A stretch of 64,000 nt of DNA from Comamonas sp. 26 (GCF_002754475.1 NZ_PEFL01000003.1:620001-684000), one strand, 5' to 3'; positions 51,634-60,855 are shown, counted from the first letter of the stretch. Made by a program: numbers and translations. The notes: a model not told the origin generated them from the sequence alone.

Positions 51634-53256
51634 ATGTCGAACACCGTGTCGTACACCGCGCATATCGATACCTTTGCGGCTGACCACCTGCCGCCGCCCG
51701 AGCTGCAGCCCGAGTTCATCTTCGAGCTGCCTGCGCTGCAATTCCCCGAGCGATTGAACTGCGCGGTGGAATTACTCGACAAGCATGTGCGCGAAGGGCG
51801 AGGTGAGCGCCTCTGCATTCAGGCCGCAGGCCTGCGCTGGACTTATGCCGACCTGCAGGAAAAGGCCAACCGCATTGCCAATGTGCTGGTGCAGCAAGGC
51901 CTGGTGCCCGGTAACCGCGTGCTGCTGTGCGCGCCCAACAACCCGATGATGGTGGCCAGCTGGTTTGGCGTCATTAAAGCCGGTGGTGTGGCCGTGGCTG
52001 CCATGCCGTTGCTGCGGGCCAAAGAACTGTCCACCATTGTCGATATTGCGCAGGTCAGCCATGCGCTGTGCGATGAGGCTTTGCGCACCGAGGTAGTGGG
52101 TGCCAAAGACAAATGCGCGGTGCTGCAGCATGTGCTGTTCTTCAATAGCAATAACGCTGCCGATGCGCTGGAGCCCTTGATGCAGGCAGCATCAACACAG
52201 TTCAACGCAGTCGATACGGCTGCGACGGACACTTGCCTGCTGGGCTTTACCTCGGGCACCACGGGCATTCCCAAAGCCACCATGCACTTTCACCGCGATG
52301 TGATGGCGGTGTGCGCCTGCTGGCCGGTGAGCACGTTGCGCGCCAATGCCGACGATGTGTTTATTGGCACCCCGCCGCTGGCGTTTACCTTTGGGCTGGG
52401 CGGGCAAGTGCTGTTTCCCATGGCCATTGGCGCGAGCATGGCCTTGCTGGAAAAAGCCGGCCCCATGCAACTGGTGGATGGGCTGGAAAAATTTGGTGCC
52501 ACGGTGATGTTTACCGCACCCACTTCGTACCGCGTAATGGCACAACAAAGCGAGCGTCTGCGCAGAACCAAGCTGCGCAAATGCGTATCAGCGGGCGAGG
52601 CATTGACGGCATCGACACGCGCCCTGTGGAAGGCCGCCACGGGCATTGAAATCATCGACGGCCTTGGGTCGACCGAGATGCTGCACATCTTCATCTCGCA
52701 CCGCGAAGAAGATGCGCGCCCCGGTGCCACCGGTAAGGCGGTGCCTGGCTACCATGCCAAGGTGGTGGGTGACGATGGCCATGAGCTTCCCGCAGGCACC
52801 GTGGGAAAGCTGGCCGTGCAAGGGCCTACGGGCTGCCGTTACCTGAATGACAGCCGCCAGACCAAATACGTAAGCCGGGGCTGGAACCTGACAGGCGATG
52901 CGTATTTGATGGACGAAGACGGCTACTTCATCTACCAGGCGCGCACGGACGACATGATCATCTCGGCGGGCTACAACATCGCCGCACCCGAGGTGGAAGA
53001 GGCGCTGATGCAGCACGCCGCAGTGGCTGAATGCGCCGTGATTGGCGTGCCAGACAGCGAGCGCGGCCAGATCGTCAAAGCCTTTGTGGTGCTGCGTGCA
53101 GGCTATGCCGCAAGCGATGCCATGGGCATGGAGCTGCAGGACTTTGTGAAGAGCACGGTGGCCCCCTACAAATATCCGCGCGCGGTGCAATTTGTGGCCC
53201 AGCTGCCGCGCACGGCCACGGGCAAGCTGCAGCGCTTTCGCCTGCATGAAACCTGA
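51634..53256 (+). CDS. Aryl-CoA ligase (2-aminobenzoate-CoA ligase-like)
   Basis: The 540-residue adenylate-forming enzyme has the AMP-binding motif LGFTSGTTGIPKATMHFH, the GLGSTEMLHIFIS A5-type region, and the C-terminal catalytic Lys in LPRTATGKLQRFRL. It belongs to the benzoate-CoA ligase group by its early PELQPEFIFELPALQFPERLN region. It activates the substrate for the pathway. Selectivity for 2-aminobenzoate is inferred from the cluster, not from residues. Confidence 0.88.
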   Translation: MSNTVSYTAHIDTFAADHLPPPELQPEFIFELPALQFPERLNCAVELLDKHVREGRGERLCIQAAGLRWTYADLQEKANRIANVLVQQGLVPGNRVLLCAPNNPMMVASWFGVIKAGGVAVAAMPLLRAKELSTIVDIAQVSHALCDEALRTEVVGAKDKCAVLQHVLFFNSNNAADALEPLMQAASTQFNAVDTAATDTCLLGFTSGTTGIPKATMHFHRDVMAVCACWPVSTLRANADDVFIGTPPLAFTFGLGGQVLFPMAIGASMALLEKAGPMQLVDGLEKFGATVMFTAPTSYRVMAQQSERLRRTKLRKCVSAGEALTASTRALWKAATGIEIIDGLGSTEMLHIFISHREEDARPGATGKAVPGYHAKVVGDDGHELPAGTVGKLAVQGPTGCRYLNDSRQTKYVSRGWNLTGDAYLMDEDGYFIYQARTDDMIISAGYNIAAPEVEEALMQHAAVAECAVIGVPDSERGQIVKAFVVLRAGYAASDAMGMELQDFVKSTVAPYKYPRAVQFVAQLPRTATGKLQRFRLHET

Positions 53257-53258
53257 TT

Positions 53259-53315
53259 GCTATGTTTTTAAAAGCTGCATGCGCTTGACTGGTGAGGTCT
53301 ACAGGCTGTTTTGAT
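53259..53315 (+). repeat. REP-like repeat (ATAGC family), copy h
   Basis: A diverged copy: TTGCTATGTTTTTAAAAGCT then GCATGCGCTTGAC and AGGCTGTTTT, between the ligase and thioesterase genes. Confidence 0.45.
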
Positions 53316-53332
53316 GGAAAGAGCTGATTTTT

Positions 53333-53794
53333 ATGAATGACGTGGTGGATAGTTCAAAGCGCTTTGCGGTGCAGGTGCCGATTCGATTTGCGCACTGCGA
53401 TCCGGCTGGAATCATCTTCTTTCCGCAGTATCTGGTGCTGTTTAACGGGCTGGTGGAAGACTGGTTCGATCAGGCGCTGGGCGTGAGCTATGCGCACATG
53501 CTGCAGGTCGACAGAGTGGGCCTGCCCATCGTTCATCTGGAGTGCGATTTTCGCGCTGTCACCCGCATGGGTGAGAGGGTGAATATGGGCCTGACCATCA
53601 GCAAGCTGGGCAACCGTTCATTGACGCTGGCGCTGGACTGCACCGGGCCTGATGGTCAGCTGCGTGTAGCCGCGCAGAAGGTGCTGGTCTTCACCAGTCT
53701 GCAGACGCATCAGGCCATTACTGTCCCCTCTCATATACGCCAGGCCATGGAGCGCTGGTTGAGTTCATCCAATCCATCAGAAAACAGGAGTTGA
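53333..53794 (+). CDS. Hotdog-fold acyl-CoA thioesterase
   Basis: The 153-residue protein has the 4-hydroxybenzoyl-CoA thioesterase motif RFAHCDPAGIIFFPQYL with the catalytic Asp in HCDPAG. It probably releases CoA from dead-end aryl-CoA esters, a safety valve in CoA-dependent aromatic pathways. It is followed immediately by the Rid gene. Confidence 0.9.
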   Translation: MNDVVDSSKRFAVQVPIRFAHCDPAGIIFFPQYLVLFNGLVEDWFDQALGVSYAHMLQVDRVGLPIVHLECDFRAVTRMGERVNMGLTISKLGNRSLTLALDCTGPDGQLRVAAQKVLVFTSLQTHQAITVPSHIRQAMERWLSSSNPSENRS

Positions 53795-53796
53795 AC

Positions 53797-54189
53797 ATGC
53801 AAGTACTGCTGCCACCGGGCTGGCCCCGGCCCAAGGGATATGCGAATGGCGTTGCCGTGAGTGGTCGCCAGATTTATGTGGCCGGCATGATCGGCTGGGA
53901 TGCACATGGGCAGTTCCACACCGATGATCTGGCGGGGCAGGCCCGGCAGGCCATGCAGAACATTGTGGAGGTGCTGGCGGCAGGCGGGGCCAAGCCCGAG
54001 CACATCGTGCGCATGACCTGGTACATCACAGACAAGAAGGAATATCTGGCCCAGCAGGCCGAAATCGGCAAGGCATACCGCGAGCTGATTGGCTCCTTCA
54101 GCGTGGCAATGACTGCGGTGCAGGTGGCCGCACTGATTGAAGACCGGGCAAAGGTAGAAATTGAAGTGACGGCGGTGGTGCCGGACTGA
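53797..54189 (+). CDS. Rid-family (YjgF/YER057c/UK114) protein lacking the RidA arginine
   Basis: The 130-residue protein starts at ATG 53797, six bases after AGGAG; a TTG at 53791 is less likely. The fold shows IYVAGMIGWD and VRMTWYITDKKEY, as in Rid proteins. At the place where RidA has VEVARLPKD (the Arg needed for 2-imino acid deamination), this protein reads VQVAALIED, with Ala112. It is therefore not an archetypal RidA and belongs to another Rid subgroup. In an aminobenzoyl-CoA pathway an enamine intermediate is expected, so a role there is plausible. Confidence 0.85.
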   Translation: MQVLLPPGWPRPKGYANGVAVSGRQIYVAGMIGWDAHGQFHTDDLAGQARQAMQNIVEVLAAGGAKPEHIVRMTWYITDKKEYLAQQAEIGKAYRELIGSFSVAMTAVQVAALIEDRAKVEIEVTAVVPD

Positions 54190-54210
54190 TCCCCCGTCTG
54201 ATCTTGCATA

Positions 54211-54242
54211 GCCGCTGGGCTTTGGCTGCAGCGGCTTTTTTA
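54211..54242 (+). terminator. Terminator of the aryl-CoA operon
   Basis: Stem AGCCGCTG / CAGCGGCT is followed by TTTTTT. It lies 22 bases after the Rid stop codon. Confidence 0.85.
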
Positions 54243-54365
54243 TGGCTGATGAACGGCTGTTTTTCTGTTGTGCAGAAATGCATGCTCTGGAGTGCGGGGA
54301 CTGGGCTATTCTCGGCGAGAAGGGGCTTACCCAGTCGCTGCCATTCCATTGTTTTGAGAGATGTC

Positions 54366-55037
54366 ATGAAGCCGATATTTGACCCATACCGACGCCATGT
54401 TCTTAAAGGTTTTCGTGCCGCTGCCGTAGTGGCTGGCAGCACTATGCTGCTGACGGCCTGCGGTAAAAAAGTGCCTAAAGCAGTGGCCATTTCCGCAGGT
54501 TCAACCGTGCTGGCGCTGGGCGATTCTTTGACGCAAGGCGTGGGTGCCAGTGCGGATGCGGCCTACCCCAGCGTGCTGGCTGAGCGCACGGGCTGGAAGG
54601 TGGTGAATGCCGGTATCTCGGGCGAGACCAGCAGCCAGATTGCAGCGCGGCTGCCCGGTTTGCTTGATGAGCATCAGCCCGCCTTGGTGATCTTGTGTGC
54701 CGGTGGCAATGACTGGCTTCAGCGCAAGAGCGCGCAAGCGGTGCAGGCCGATATCAACGGCATGCTGCAGTTGTGCAAAAGCAAAGCCATTCCCGTTCTG
54801 CTGGTGGCGGTGCCTGAACTGAGTCTGAGCGCTGCGCTGACAGGGCGCATGAAGGATCACGTTATCTACAAAACATTGGCCGAAGACAAGAAGGTGCCTC
54901 TGCTGGCCGATGCATGGAGCCATGTACTCAGCGATAGCACGCTGCGCGCTGATCAGGTGCATGCCAATGCCGCTGGCTATGCCCGGTTCACGGACCTGCT
55001 CGTGACCCAGGTCAAGGTTTCAGGTTTTCTGGCCTGA
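54366..55037 (+). CDS. GDSL-type esterase lipoprotein (TesA-like)
   Basis: The 223-residue protein starts at ATG 54366 (MKPIFDPYRRHVLKGF), not 54204. A lipoprotein signal (lipobox LTAC) precedes the SGNH fold: block I GDSLTQG, block II Gly in GISGETSSQ, block III GGNDW, block V DQVHANAAGY with catalytic Asp and His. It is an esterase/thioesterase of the periplasm by family. The basic RRHVLKGF stretch gives a weak Tat resemblance. Confidence 0.9.
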   Translation: MKPIFDPYRRHVLKGFRAAAVVAGSTMLLTACGKKVPKAVAISAGSTVLALGDSLTQGVGASADAAYPSVLAERTGWKVVNAGISGETSSQIAARLPGLLDEHQPALVILCAGGNDWLQRKSAQAVQADINGMLQLCKSKAIPVLLVAVPELSLSAALTGRMKDHVIYKTLAEDKKVPLLADAWSHVLSDSTLRADQVHANAAGYARFTDLLVTQVKVSGFLA

Positions 55038-55052
55038 AGCCGATTGCTGCGC

Positions 55053-56237
55053 TTAAAAGTCCAGCAGGCTCAGGCCTACGCTCAAGACCGTACGTTTTTT
55101 GTTGTAGTCGATCAGGCTGTCGCCATAGCCGCTGAACAGCTGGACATGCAGGCGCAGATTGCTCTTGCCGCCGTTCCAGCCTTCGCCCAGCGTGCGCAGC
55201 CATTCAACGCGCCCCGAGCCCTTGCCTTGGCCTAGTGAGCCGCGTGCGGTCACGCTGAGGTAGTTTTGCTGATTTACGTTCCAGCCCAGCTTGATTTCTC
55301 CGCGGCCTATGTAGTCCTGGATGTAGGGATTGTCGTCTTCCAGAGCGCTTTCTTTTATGCGCTTCCAGATCTTGGCGTTGACCTGCCAACGGTTGCCCAG
55401 CTCGGCCCCGGTCATCAGGTACCAGCGGTTCCAGCTGCGTGAGAGCGGATTGCTCTGGCCGTTGGACTGGTGCACCAGCCCAATGCCGGAATAGCGCCAG
55501 CGCCAGCCAAAGGGCAGCTTGGCGTCTGTGGGGTAGACGTAAAAGACTTCGGGCTCATGGTCCGTGGTGCGGAAGGGGCGCGAGATGTCGCTGTTGAACA
55601 GCTGCCAGTAAGACTGCTGAGAATAGCCAAACCACAGCGAGTCCTTGCCGGTCGATGTAGGACCGGTCAGCAGGCCGGAGGCAATCTTGGTACGTGCCGA
55701 GAGCTGCAGTCGCATCTCATGCTTCTGATAGGGCTGTTCGGTGGCCAAGCCACGGCTTGGCGAGTAAGGCTGTTGGTTGACCTCATCACCTACGGCCACG
55801 GAGACGGACATGGGCCGGTAGCCACGGAAGTTGAAGGTGCCGCAGTCAGAGCCGGGCTCCAGCTCAAAGTAGCGCGACATTTCGCTGTAGCGCGGGTCGC
55901 GGCAGCCGCCGTTGGTGGGCGTCAGGGCCAGGCCGGTCTCGGTCACGGCGATCACGGGTGCGGCATTGCTGGGGGGAGCTTGCGCAGCGGGGTCCTGCGC
56001 GCTGGCTACGGGCGCAATCCAGGTTGTTGCCGGCGGTGGGGTTTGCGGGTTTTGTTTGAGTGCCCAGGCATCAAAGCAGGCCAGGCGATCGGTATTGCTG
56101 GTGGTGGCGGCGCATTGCTGCCAGCTTTCTGGGGCCGGTGTTTCAGCGCTGCGGGCTAGGGATGGAGTCAGGCCGGTCATCAGCGCAAGGCTGATGCTCA
56201 GAGTCAAAGGGTGCAGTGCGAGGGGGCGTTGGCTCAT
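55053..56237 (-). CDS. pldA: Outer-membrane phospholipase A (PldA)
   Basis: The 394-residue beta-barrel protein has a signal peptide (MSQRPLALHPLTLSISLALMTGLTPSLA) and an N-terminal extension. The OMPLA active site is visible in LVHQSNGQSNPLSRSWNR (His and Ser of HxS, and Asn). A C-terminal aromatic residue (LLDF) suits BAM recognition. It hydrolyses misplaced phospholipids in the outer leaflet when dimerised by calcium. Note that it is convergent with the GDSL esterase gene. Confidence 0.93.
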   Translation of the reverse strand: MSQRPLALHPLTLSISLALMTGLTPSLARSAETPAPESWQQCAATTSNTDRLACFDAWALKQNPQTPPPATTWIAPVASAQDPAAQAPPSNAAPVIAVTETGLALTPTNGGCRDPRYSEMSRYFELEPGSDCGTFNFRGYRPMSVSVAVGDEVNQQPYSPSRGLATEQPYQKHEMRLQLSARTKIASGLLTGPTSTGKDSLWFGYSQQSYWQLFNSDISRPFRTTDHEPEVFYVYPTDAKLPFGWRWRYSGIGLVHQSNGQSNPLSRSWNRWYLMTGAELGNRWQVNAKIWKRIKESALEDDNPYIQDYIGRGEIKLGWNVNQQNYLSVTARGSLGQGKGSGRVEWLRTLGEGWNGGKSNLRLHVQLFSGYGDSLIDYNKKRTVLSVGLSLLDF

Positions 56238-56286
56238 GGGTCAAAGGGTTTTCAGGCGGGTTGCCAAGGGCAGCATCGGGAGCCGT

Positions 56287-56715
56287 TCAAGGCTTGGCCT
56301 TGCGCATGATGAACGCATGAGGTGGAACATTTTCTCCCTCTAGGTAACTGCCGTGAATTTCTGTGCCGCAGCTGCCTTCAGCGACCTCTCCGAGCCAGGT
56401 GCCGGTGATGCGTGAGCCATCTGCGCTTTCTTCCAGCGTAACAGAGCCCTGGTTCACATCGCCCACCATGGGGTGGTTGCTGCCGGGGCGGCTGACACTG
56501 CCTTTGACATTGCCTTCCCACTCAGGGTGCGGGCCCAGAACGATGCGAATGCTTTCGTCACTGTCTTTGATTGAGCCTAGCCATTCGCCCTGCAGTTGCT
56601 TGTCGGACATCTGCCAGTCTTGCGGGCAAGGGCTGGTGATGCTTGAGTCGAATTGCGCCCAAGCGCCCGTTGCACAAGCGCTTGCAGCTATGAAAAGCAG
56701 AGTTTTCAGAGTCAT
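56287..56715 (-). CDS. Small exported protein of unknown function
   Basis: The 142-residue protein has a signal peptide (MTLKTLLFIAASACATGAWA). The mature part is beta-rich: LQGEWLGSIKDSDESIRIVLG and ITGTWLGEVAEGSCGTEIHGSY, two similar halves with a Trp-Leu-Gly motif. Two cysteines (CPQDW and GSCG) may pair. No family is recognised. It is 8 bases after the rep stop codon, so it may be in the same transcript. Confidence 0.72.
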   Translation of the reverse strand: MTLKTLLFIAASACATGAWAQFDSSITSPCPQDWQMSDKQLQGEWLGSIKDSDESIRIVLGPHPEWEGNVKGSVSRPGSNHPMVGDVNQGSVTLEESADGSRITGTWLGEVAEGSCGTEIHGSYLEGENVPPHAFIMRKAKP

Positions 56716-56723
56716 GTTGGGTA

Positions 56724-58796
56724 TCAGTTGGCGGCACCCGGTGCGGCCGGGTTTTTGCGTGCGGCAAATTCTTCGCGCAGTTTGCGCAGCTTTTCGCGCG
56801 GGTCTTCCTTGGCGGTGGCTGCATCCAGCCCCATCTCTTTGATGAAGCGGCTGGGCATGCAGGCCACCATTTCACGACCTTTTTTGCGGCGTTTGGTCCA
56901 GCTTACGGCCAGCGTGCGCTGGGCGCGGGTGATGCCCACGTACATCAGGCGGCGCTCTTCCTGTAGGCGGGCCGCTGTTTCATCACTGACCTTTAGCTGC
57001 TTGCCATTGTCATCGTCGAGCTTGAAGGGCAGCATGCCCTCGGTCACGCCGACCTGCATGACATGCGGCCACTCCAGACCTTTGGACGCGTGCAGGGTGG
57101 AGAGCACGACCATGTCCTGCTCTTTCTCCCGTTCACTGATGGTCGAAAGCAGGGCGATATTCTGCGAGACCTCCAGCAGGCTTTTGACCTCGGTCTCTGT
57201 GGTCGTGCCTGCGGCATCTTCAATCTTGCCGCCTGCGCGCTGTGCCATCCAGTCGCAGAACTCCAGCACATTGCTCCAGCGTGCAGCGGCTACGGATTCA
57301 CTGTCTTCGCTGTCGTACAGATACTGTTCGTAGCCAATTTCCTTGAGCCAGTCCATCAAAAAGGCACGAGAAGCATCAACTCCCAAAGTATTGCGAGCGC
57401 GATACTCCAGGTCGTTGATATAGCGTCCAAACTCCAGCAGGCTCTCGAAGGCCTTCTTGGGCAGTGCGTCCTCCAGCATGGCGTTGAAAAGCGCGCCAAA
57501 CATGCTCAGTTTGTGTGCGCCTGAGAATTCGCCCAGCTTGCCTAAGGTGGTGTGGCCAATGCCGCGCTTGGGTGTGCCGATGGAGCGCAGAAATGCGGGG
57601 TCATCATCGTTGTTGATCCAGAGGCGGAACCAGGCGCACAGGTCCTTGATTTCAGCCCGGTCAAAGAAGCTGGTGCCGCCTGAGACCTTGTACGGAATGC
57701 TGGCCTTGCGCAGCGCCTTTTCAAACGGTTTGGCCTGGTGATTGGCGCGGTAGAGGATGGCGAAATCCTTCCATGCAGGCTGTGGGTTCATGCTGGCGCG
57801 CAGGCTCTGAATGCGGGCCACGGCACGCTCGGCTTCATGCTCTTCGGTGTCGCAGTCGACGATGCGTACGGGCTCGCCTTCACCCAGTTCCGAGAACAGG
57901 GTCTTGGGAAACAGCTTGGGGTTGGGGCCGATTACATTGTTGGCTGCCCGCAAAATGGCGCTGGTGGAGCGATAGTTCTGCTCCAGCTTGATGATCTTGA
58001 GCTGCGGAAAATCGACCGGCAGTTTCTTCAGATTGTCCAGCGTGGCACCGCGCCAGCCGTAGATGCTCTGGTCATCGTCACCCACAGCGGTAAAGTGGCC
58101 GCGCTCGCCCACCAGCATCTTCAGCAAATCGTATTGCGTGGCGTTGGTGTCTTGGTATTCATCGACCAGCACATGGCCCAGCAGTCGTTGCCATTTCTCG
58201 CGTACTTCCGGGTGGCCTTTGAGCAGTCGCATGGGCATGCCGATCAGGTCGTCAAAGTCCACGCTCTGGTAGGCGGTCAGGCGTTCTTCATAGCGCTGCA
58301 TTATGAGGGCCGTGCTGCGCTCGTTGTCGTCCTGGGCCATTGCCAGCGCCTTGCGGCTATCCCAGCCGTTGTTTTTCCAGCCGCTGATAGTCCACTGCCA
58401 CTGGCGCGCGGTGGCCACATCGGTGGTGCCCCCGGCGCAGTCTTTCAAAATGCCGGTCACATCATCAGTATCCAGAATGCTGAACTTGGGCTTGAGGCCG
58501 AGGATGTGACCATCCTCGCGCACCATGCGCACGCCAAGTGAGTGGAAGGTGCAGATCAGCACTTCCTTGGCCTGACGGCCAATGAGCCCGGCAGCGCGTT
58601 CGCGCATTTCAGCAGCAGCCTTGTTGGTAAAGGTAATGGCCGCAATGCGGCGGGGTGCTAGACCCGTCTCGATCAGGCGACCAATCTTGTGCGTAATCAC
58701 ACGGGTCTTGCCCGAGCCGGCTCCGGCCAGAACAAGGCAGGGGCCTTCGGTGTAATGCACGGCCTGAAGCTGAGCGAGATTGAGACCAACGGACAT
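56724..58796 (-). CDS. rep: ATP-dependent DNA helicase Rep
   Basis: This UvrD/Rep-type SF1A helicase supports replication restart. Start ATG 58796 (MSVGLNLAQLQAVHY) is preferred to 58838. The 690-residue protein has Walker A AGAGSGKTRVITHK (24-31), RIAAITFTNKAAAEMRERAAG, VLVDEYQDTNATQYDLL, GDDDQSIYGWRGA and LSTLHASKGLEWPHV. The sequence around IGRQAKEVLICTFHSLGVRMV resembles Rep more than UvrD, though the two overlap. Confidence 0.93.
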   Translation of the reverse strand: MSVGLNLAQLQAVHYTEGPCLVLAGAGSGKTRVITHKIGRLIETGLAPRRIAAITFTNKAAAEMRERAAGLIGRQAKEVLICTFHSLGVRMVREDGHILGLKPKFSILDTDDVTGILKDCAGGTTDVATARQWQWTISGWKNNGWDSRKALAMAQDDNERSTALIMQRYEERLTAYQSVDFDDLIGMPMRLLKGHPEVREKWQRLLGHVLVDEYQDTNATQYDLLKMLVGERGHFTAVGDDDQSIYGWRGATLDNLKKLPVDFPQLKIIKLEQNYRSTSAILRAANNVIGPNPKLFPKTLFSELGEGEPVRIVDCDTEEHEAERAVARIQSLRASMNPQPAWKDFAILYRANHQAKPFEKALRKASIPYKVSGGTSFFDRAEIKDLCAWFRLWINNDDDPAFLRSIGTPKRGIGHTTLGKLGEFSGAHKLSMFGALFNAMLEDALPKKAFESLLEFGRYINDLEYRARNTLGVDASRAFLMDWLKEIGYEQYLYDSEDSESVAAARWSNVLEFCDWMAQRAGGKIEDAAGTTTETEVKSLLEVSQNIALLSTISEREKEQDMVVLSTLHASKGLEWPHVMQVGVTEGMLPFKLDDDNGKQLKVSDETAARLQEERRLMYVGITRAQRTLAVSWTKRRKKGREMVACMPSRFIKEMGLDAATAKEDPREKLRKLREEFAARKNPAAPGAAN

Positions 58797-59078
58797 GACG
58801 CAGAGTGACCCATCATCAAAAACAAGGACTGGCAGCATACCGCCTCACTGCGAACAGCTCTGATCGCGCTTCTCACAACTGACAAAAAGGAGGGACACAG
58901 TAAGCGTTTTGCCTACATTGGCGGTTACGCAAAGCTTCAATAATTAGTTGTAAGAAGGTGTTATTTTTGTAGTGTGAAAGATTGTGTAATGCCTGCCTGA
59001 ATATGCCGAGTATCAAGTGAATTTGCTATGGTTTGATATGGGCTATTTATTTTTTCTATAACAGTTAGGGTACTTTGC
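58797..59078. other. Gap with promoter of the Roadblock/GTPase operon
   Basis: No gene. An AT-rich tract includes a plausible sigma-70 promoter for the next operon: -35 TTGATA at 59033-59038, 18-base spacer, -10 TATAAC at 59057-59062. Confidence 0.6.
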
Positions 59079-59816
59079 ATGGCGAGAACCATTGGTGAAG
59101 TGAGCTTGGCTGCAGAGCTCTGGACGCCAGCTGTACAGCAGCGCTTTGAGTCTCTGTTTGCTGTGGCTGCACGCAAGTCACTGTCTGGTTGGCGTCAGGT
59201 GCCCAGGCATTCGGCTGAAGTGCTGGTACTTGAAGGCTTTGCGCCTCTGATTTCGAAGGACGAGACAAAGGCTCCCTGTGTGGTTTACGTGGGCGGCGAA
59301 GCCTCTACGCAGCCGCTGGGGCGCTCTTCGCAGGGCTGGGCCGCGCATCTGGATGTGGACTTCACGCTATCCGATCTGATTGACATGCTCGATCGTGCGG
59401 CGGTCTTTCTCATGGACTGGAGAGCACGCCAGAAAGCCAGCGTCACGCTGACTTTGCAGCGGGCTCTGGAAGAGCTTCAGCAGCAAGGCCTTGACTGCAT
59501 GCACCGCTTTCAGCTGCGCTCGTGGGTCGCGTTGCCCGGCAGTGCGAACACGGCGCAGAACATGCGGGTGCTGGCACTGTTGTCGCGCGGACCGATTGAT
59601 GCCAAGTCCATCAGCGATCATTCGGGCATTGAGATGCCTCAATTGTTTACCCTGATGTCCCTACCTCAGGTTCAGGCAGTATTGCGTTGCAGCTTGCGTA
59701 GCTCTCAGGAGCCCTCTGCAGCGCCCATATCAACAAAAACGCAGCCAGCTACGTCGGTTACGCGCCAATGGGTGAGCAAGTTGACGGGCTGGATTGCGCG
59801 CGGAGGACGTTCATGA
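59079..59816 (+). CDS. Protein of unknown function, first gene of the GTPase/Roadblock operon
   Basis: The 245-residue protein has an N-terminal region (ARTIGEVSLAAELWTPAVQQRFESL) and a middle helical part (LIDMLDRAAVFLMDWRARQKASVTL). A winged-helix-like region (near 160-205, LALLSRGPIDAKSISDHSGIE) is followed by a Ser/Thr/Pro linker. No family is recognised. It overlaps the GTPase gene by four bases (ATGA), so it is probably a partner of that protein. No signal or membrane helix is seen. Confidence 0.78.
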   Translation: MARTIGEVSLAAELWTPAVQQRFESLFAVAARKSLSGWRQVPRHSAEVLVLEGFAPLISKDETKAPCVVYVGGEASTQPLGRSSQGWAAHLDVDFTLSDLIDMLDRAAVFLMDWRARQKASVTLTLQRALEELQQQGLDCMHRFQLRSWVALPGSANTAQNMRVLALLSRGPIDAKSISDHSGIEMPQLFTLMSLPQVQAVLRCSLRSSQEPSAAPISTKTQPATSVTRQWVSKLTGWIARGGRS

Positions 59817-60376
59817 CACCTTTTATGCCCCAGCCTGGTCAAGGCTTGATGCGGGTAAGCCTTTTAGGCCCGATGGGCATAGGCAAGACCACGGCTTTGC
59901 GCAGTCTTTGCGGACAGCTCATGGCGGGCAGCGATGTTCGTAATCTGGACAAAGGGGCGCACGCCAAAGAGTTCACCACAGTTGGTGCCGAGTTTGGCGA
60001 AATTGACCTTGGCTCTGGCGAACGTCTGCAGCTTGTAGGCAGCCCTGGCCAAGACCGTTTTGACTTTGTGCGACGCTGGGTGCTTTCTGCATCGGTGGGT
60101 GCACTGCTGATGGTTGATGTCAATGATGCGGATGCTGTGGAATACGCCTCCGAGATGTTGACCGGTGCGGCGGAGCTGGACTCTGCGCCTTTGATGATTC
60201 TCCTCAGCTGCCGCACAGCCAATGGTGCGCAGCTGGAAGCTTTCAGTGCGGCCTTGATGGCCAAGGGCCATGACGTTGTGCCCGTTGTCGAGGCTGATCC
60301 CCGTGATCGCCAGCAGATGCTGGACGCCCTCGGTGTGCTGGCATCTCTGCTGTCCCTGCAAAGTCAGACCCTATGA
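59813..60376 (+). CDS. Small Ras-like (MglA-type) GTP-binding protein
   Basis: The 187-residue protein starts at ATG 59813 and has a P-loop GPMGIGKT (19-26). A switch-II-like SPGQDRFDF (77-85) stands where DxxG is usual, as in bacterial MglA-type and related GTPases. No classical NKxD is visible (LLSCRTANG lies near). It is flanked by two Roadblock/LC7 genes, the typical regulators of such GTPases (MglB in Myxococcus polarity). A role in cell polarity or pilus control is inferred from family and context only. Confidence 0.85.
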   Translation: MTPFMPQPGQGLMRVSLLGPMGIGKTTALRSLCGQLMAGSDVRNLDKGAHAKEFTTVGAEFGEIDLGSGERLQLVGSPGQDRFDFVRRWVLSASVGALLMVDVNDADAVEYASEMLTGAAELDSAPLMILLSCRTANGAQLEAFSAALMAKGHDVVPVVEADPRDRQQMLDALGVLASLLSLQSQTL

Positions 60377-60771
60377 AGAACCATACTCCTTTTGTGATCC
60401 CGGCTCATGTCATTGAGGCCGGCCAAGAAATTCTGACGCGTGTGGTGGCCCCGGTGCCTGGCGTGCATATTGCGTTGCTTTGCACCCCCGATGGGTTCGA
60501 AATTACGGCGCTGCGCATTCGCAGTGAGTTGCCTACTGAGCGACTGTCCGCCATGGCGGGATCGCTCATGGCCATGGCCAAGGCCGTGGCCAATGAAATA
60601 AGTCACAAGGATTGCAGGCGCCTGACGTTTGAGACGGAGTCGGGCACGGTGGTTTTCCAGGCGGTAAACGGGTCATTTCCGGCGGTTCTCTGTCTGGTTG
60701 TCGATCAGAACGCCTTGCTGGGTCGCGCACTCTGGGCGGCTGGTGAGGTTTCAACCGGGTTCCTGCCCTGA
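60373..60771 (+). CDS. Roadblock/LC7-domain protein 1
   Basis: The 132-residue protein has the Roadblock fold: VIEAGQEILTRVVAPVPGVHIALL at the start, GFEITALRIRSELPTERLSAMAGSLMAMAKAV in the middle and LCLVVDQNALLGRAL near the end. It overlaps the GTPase gene by four bases. Roadblock proteins act as GTPase-activating or dimerising partners of MglA-type GTPases. Confidence 0.85.
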   Translation: MKNHTPFVIPAHVIEAGQEILTRVVAPVPGVHIALLCTPDGFEITALRIRSELPTERLSAMAGSLMAMAKAVANEISHKDCRRLTFETESGTVVFQAVNGSFPAVLCLVVDQNALLGRALWAAGEVSTGFLP

Positions 60772-60855
60772 AAACAGGCGCACCGGGGTTCTGTGTTTGA
60801 AAGTATGCGCAGTGGTTGCGTAGGTTCCTTGTCTTGCTTTTTATAAGGTGGATTT

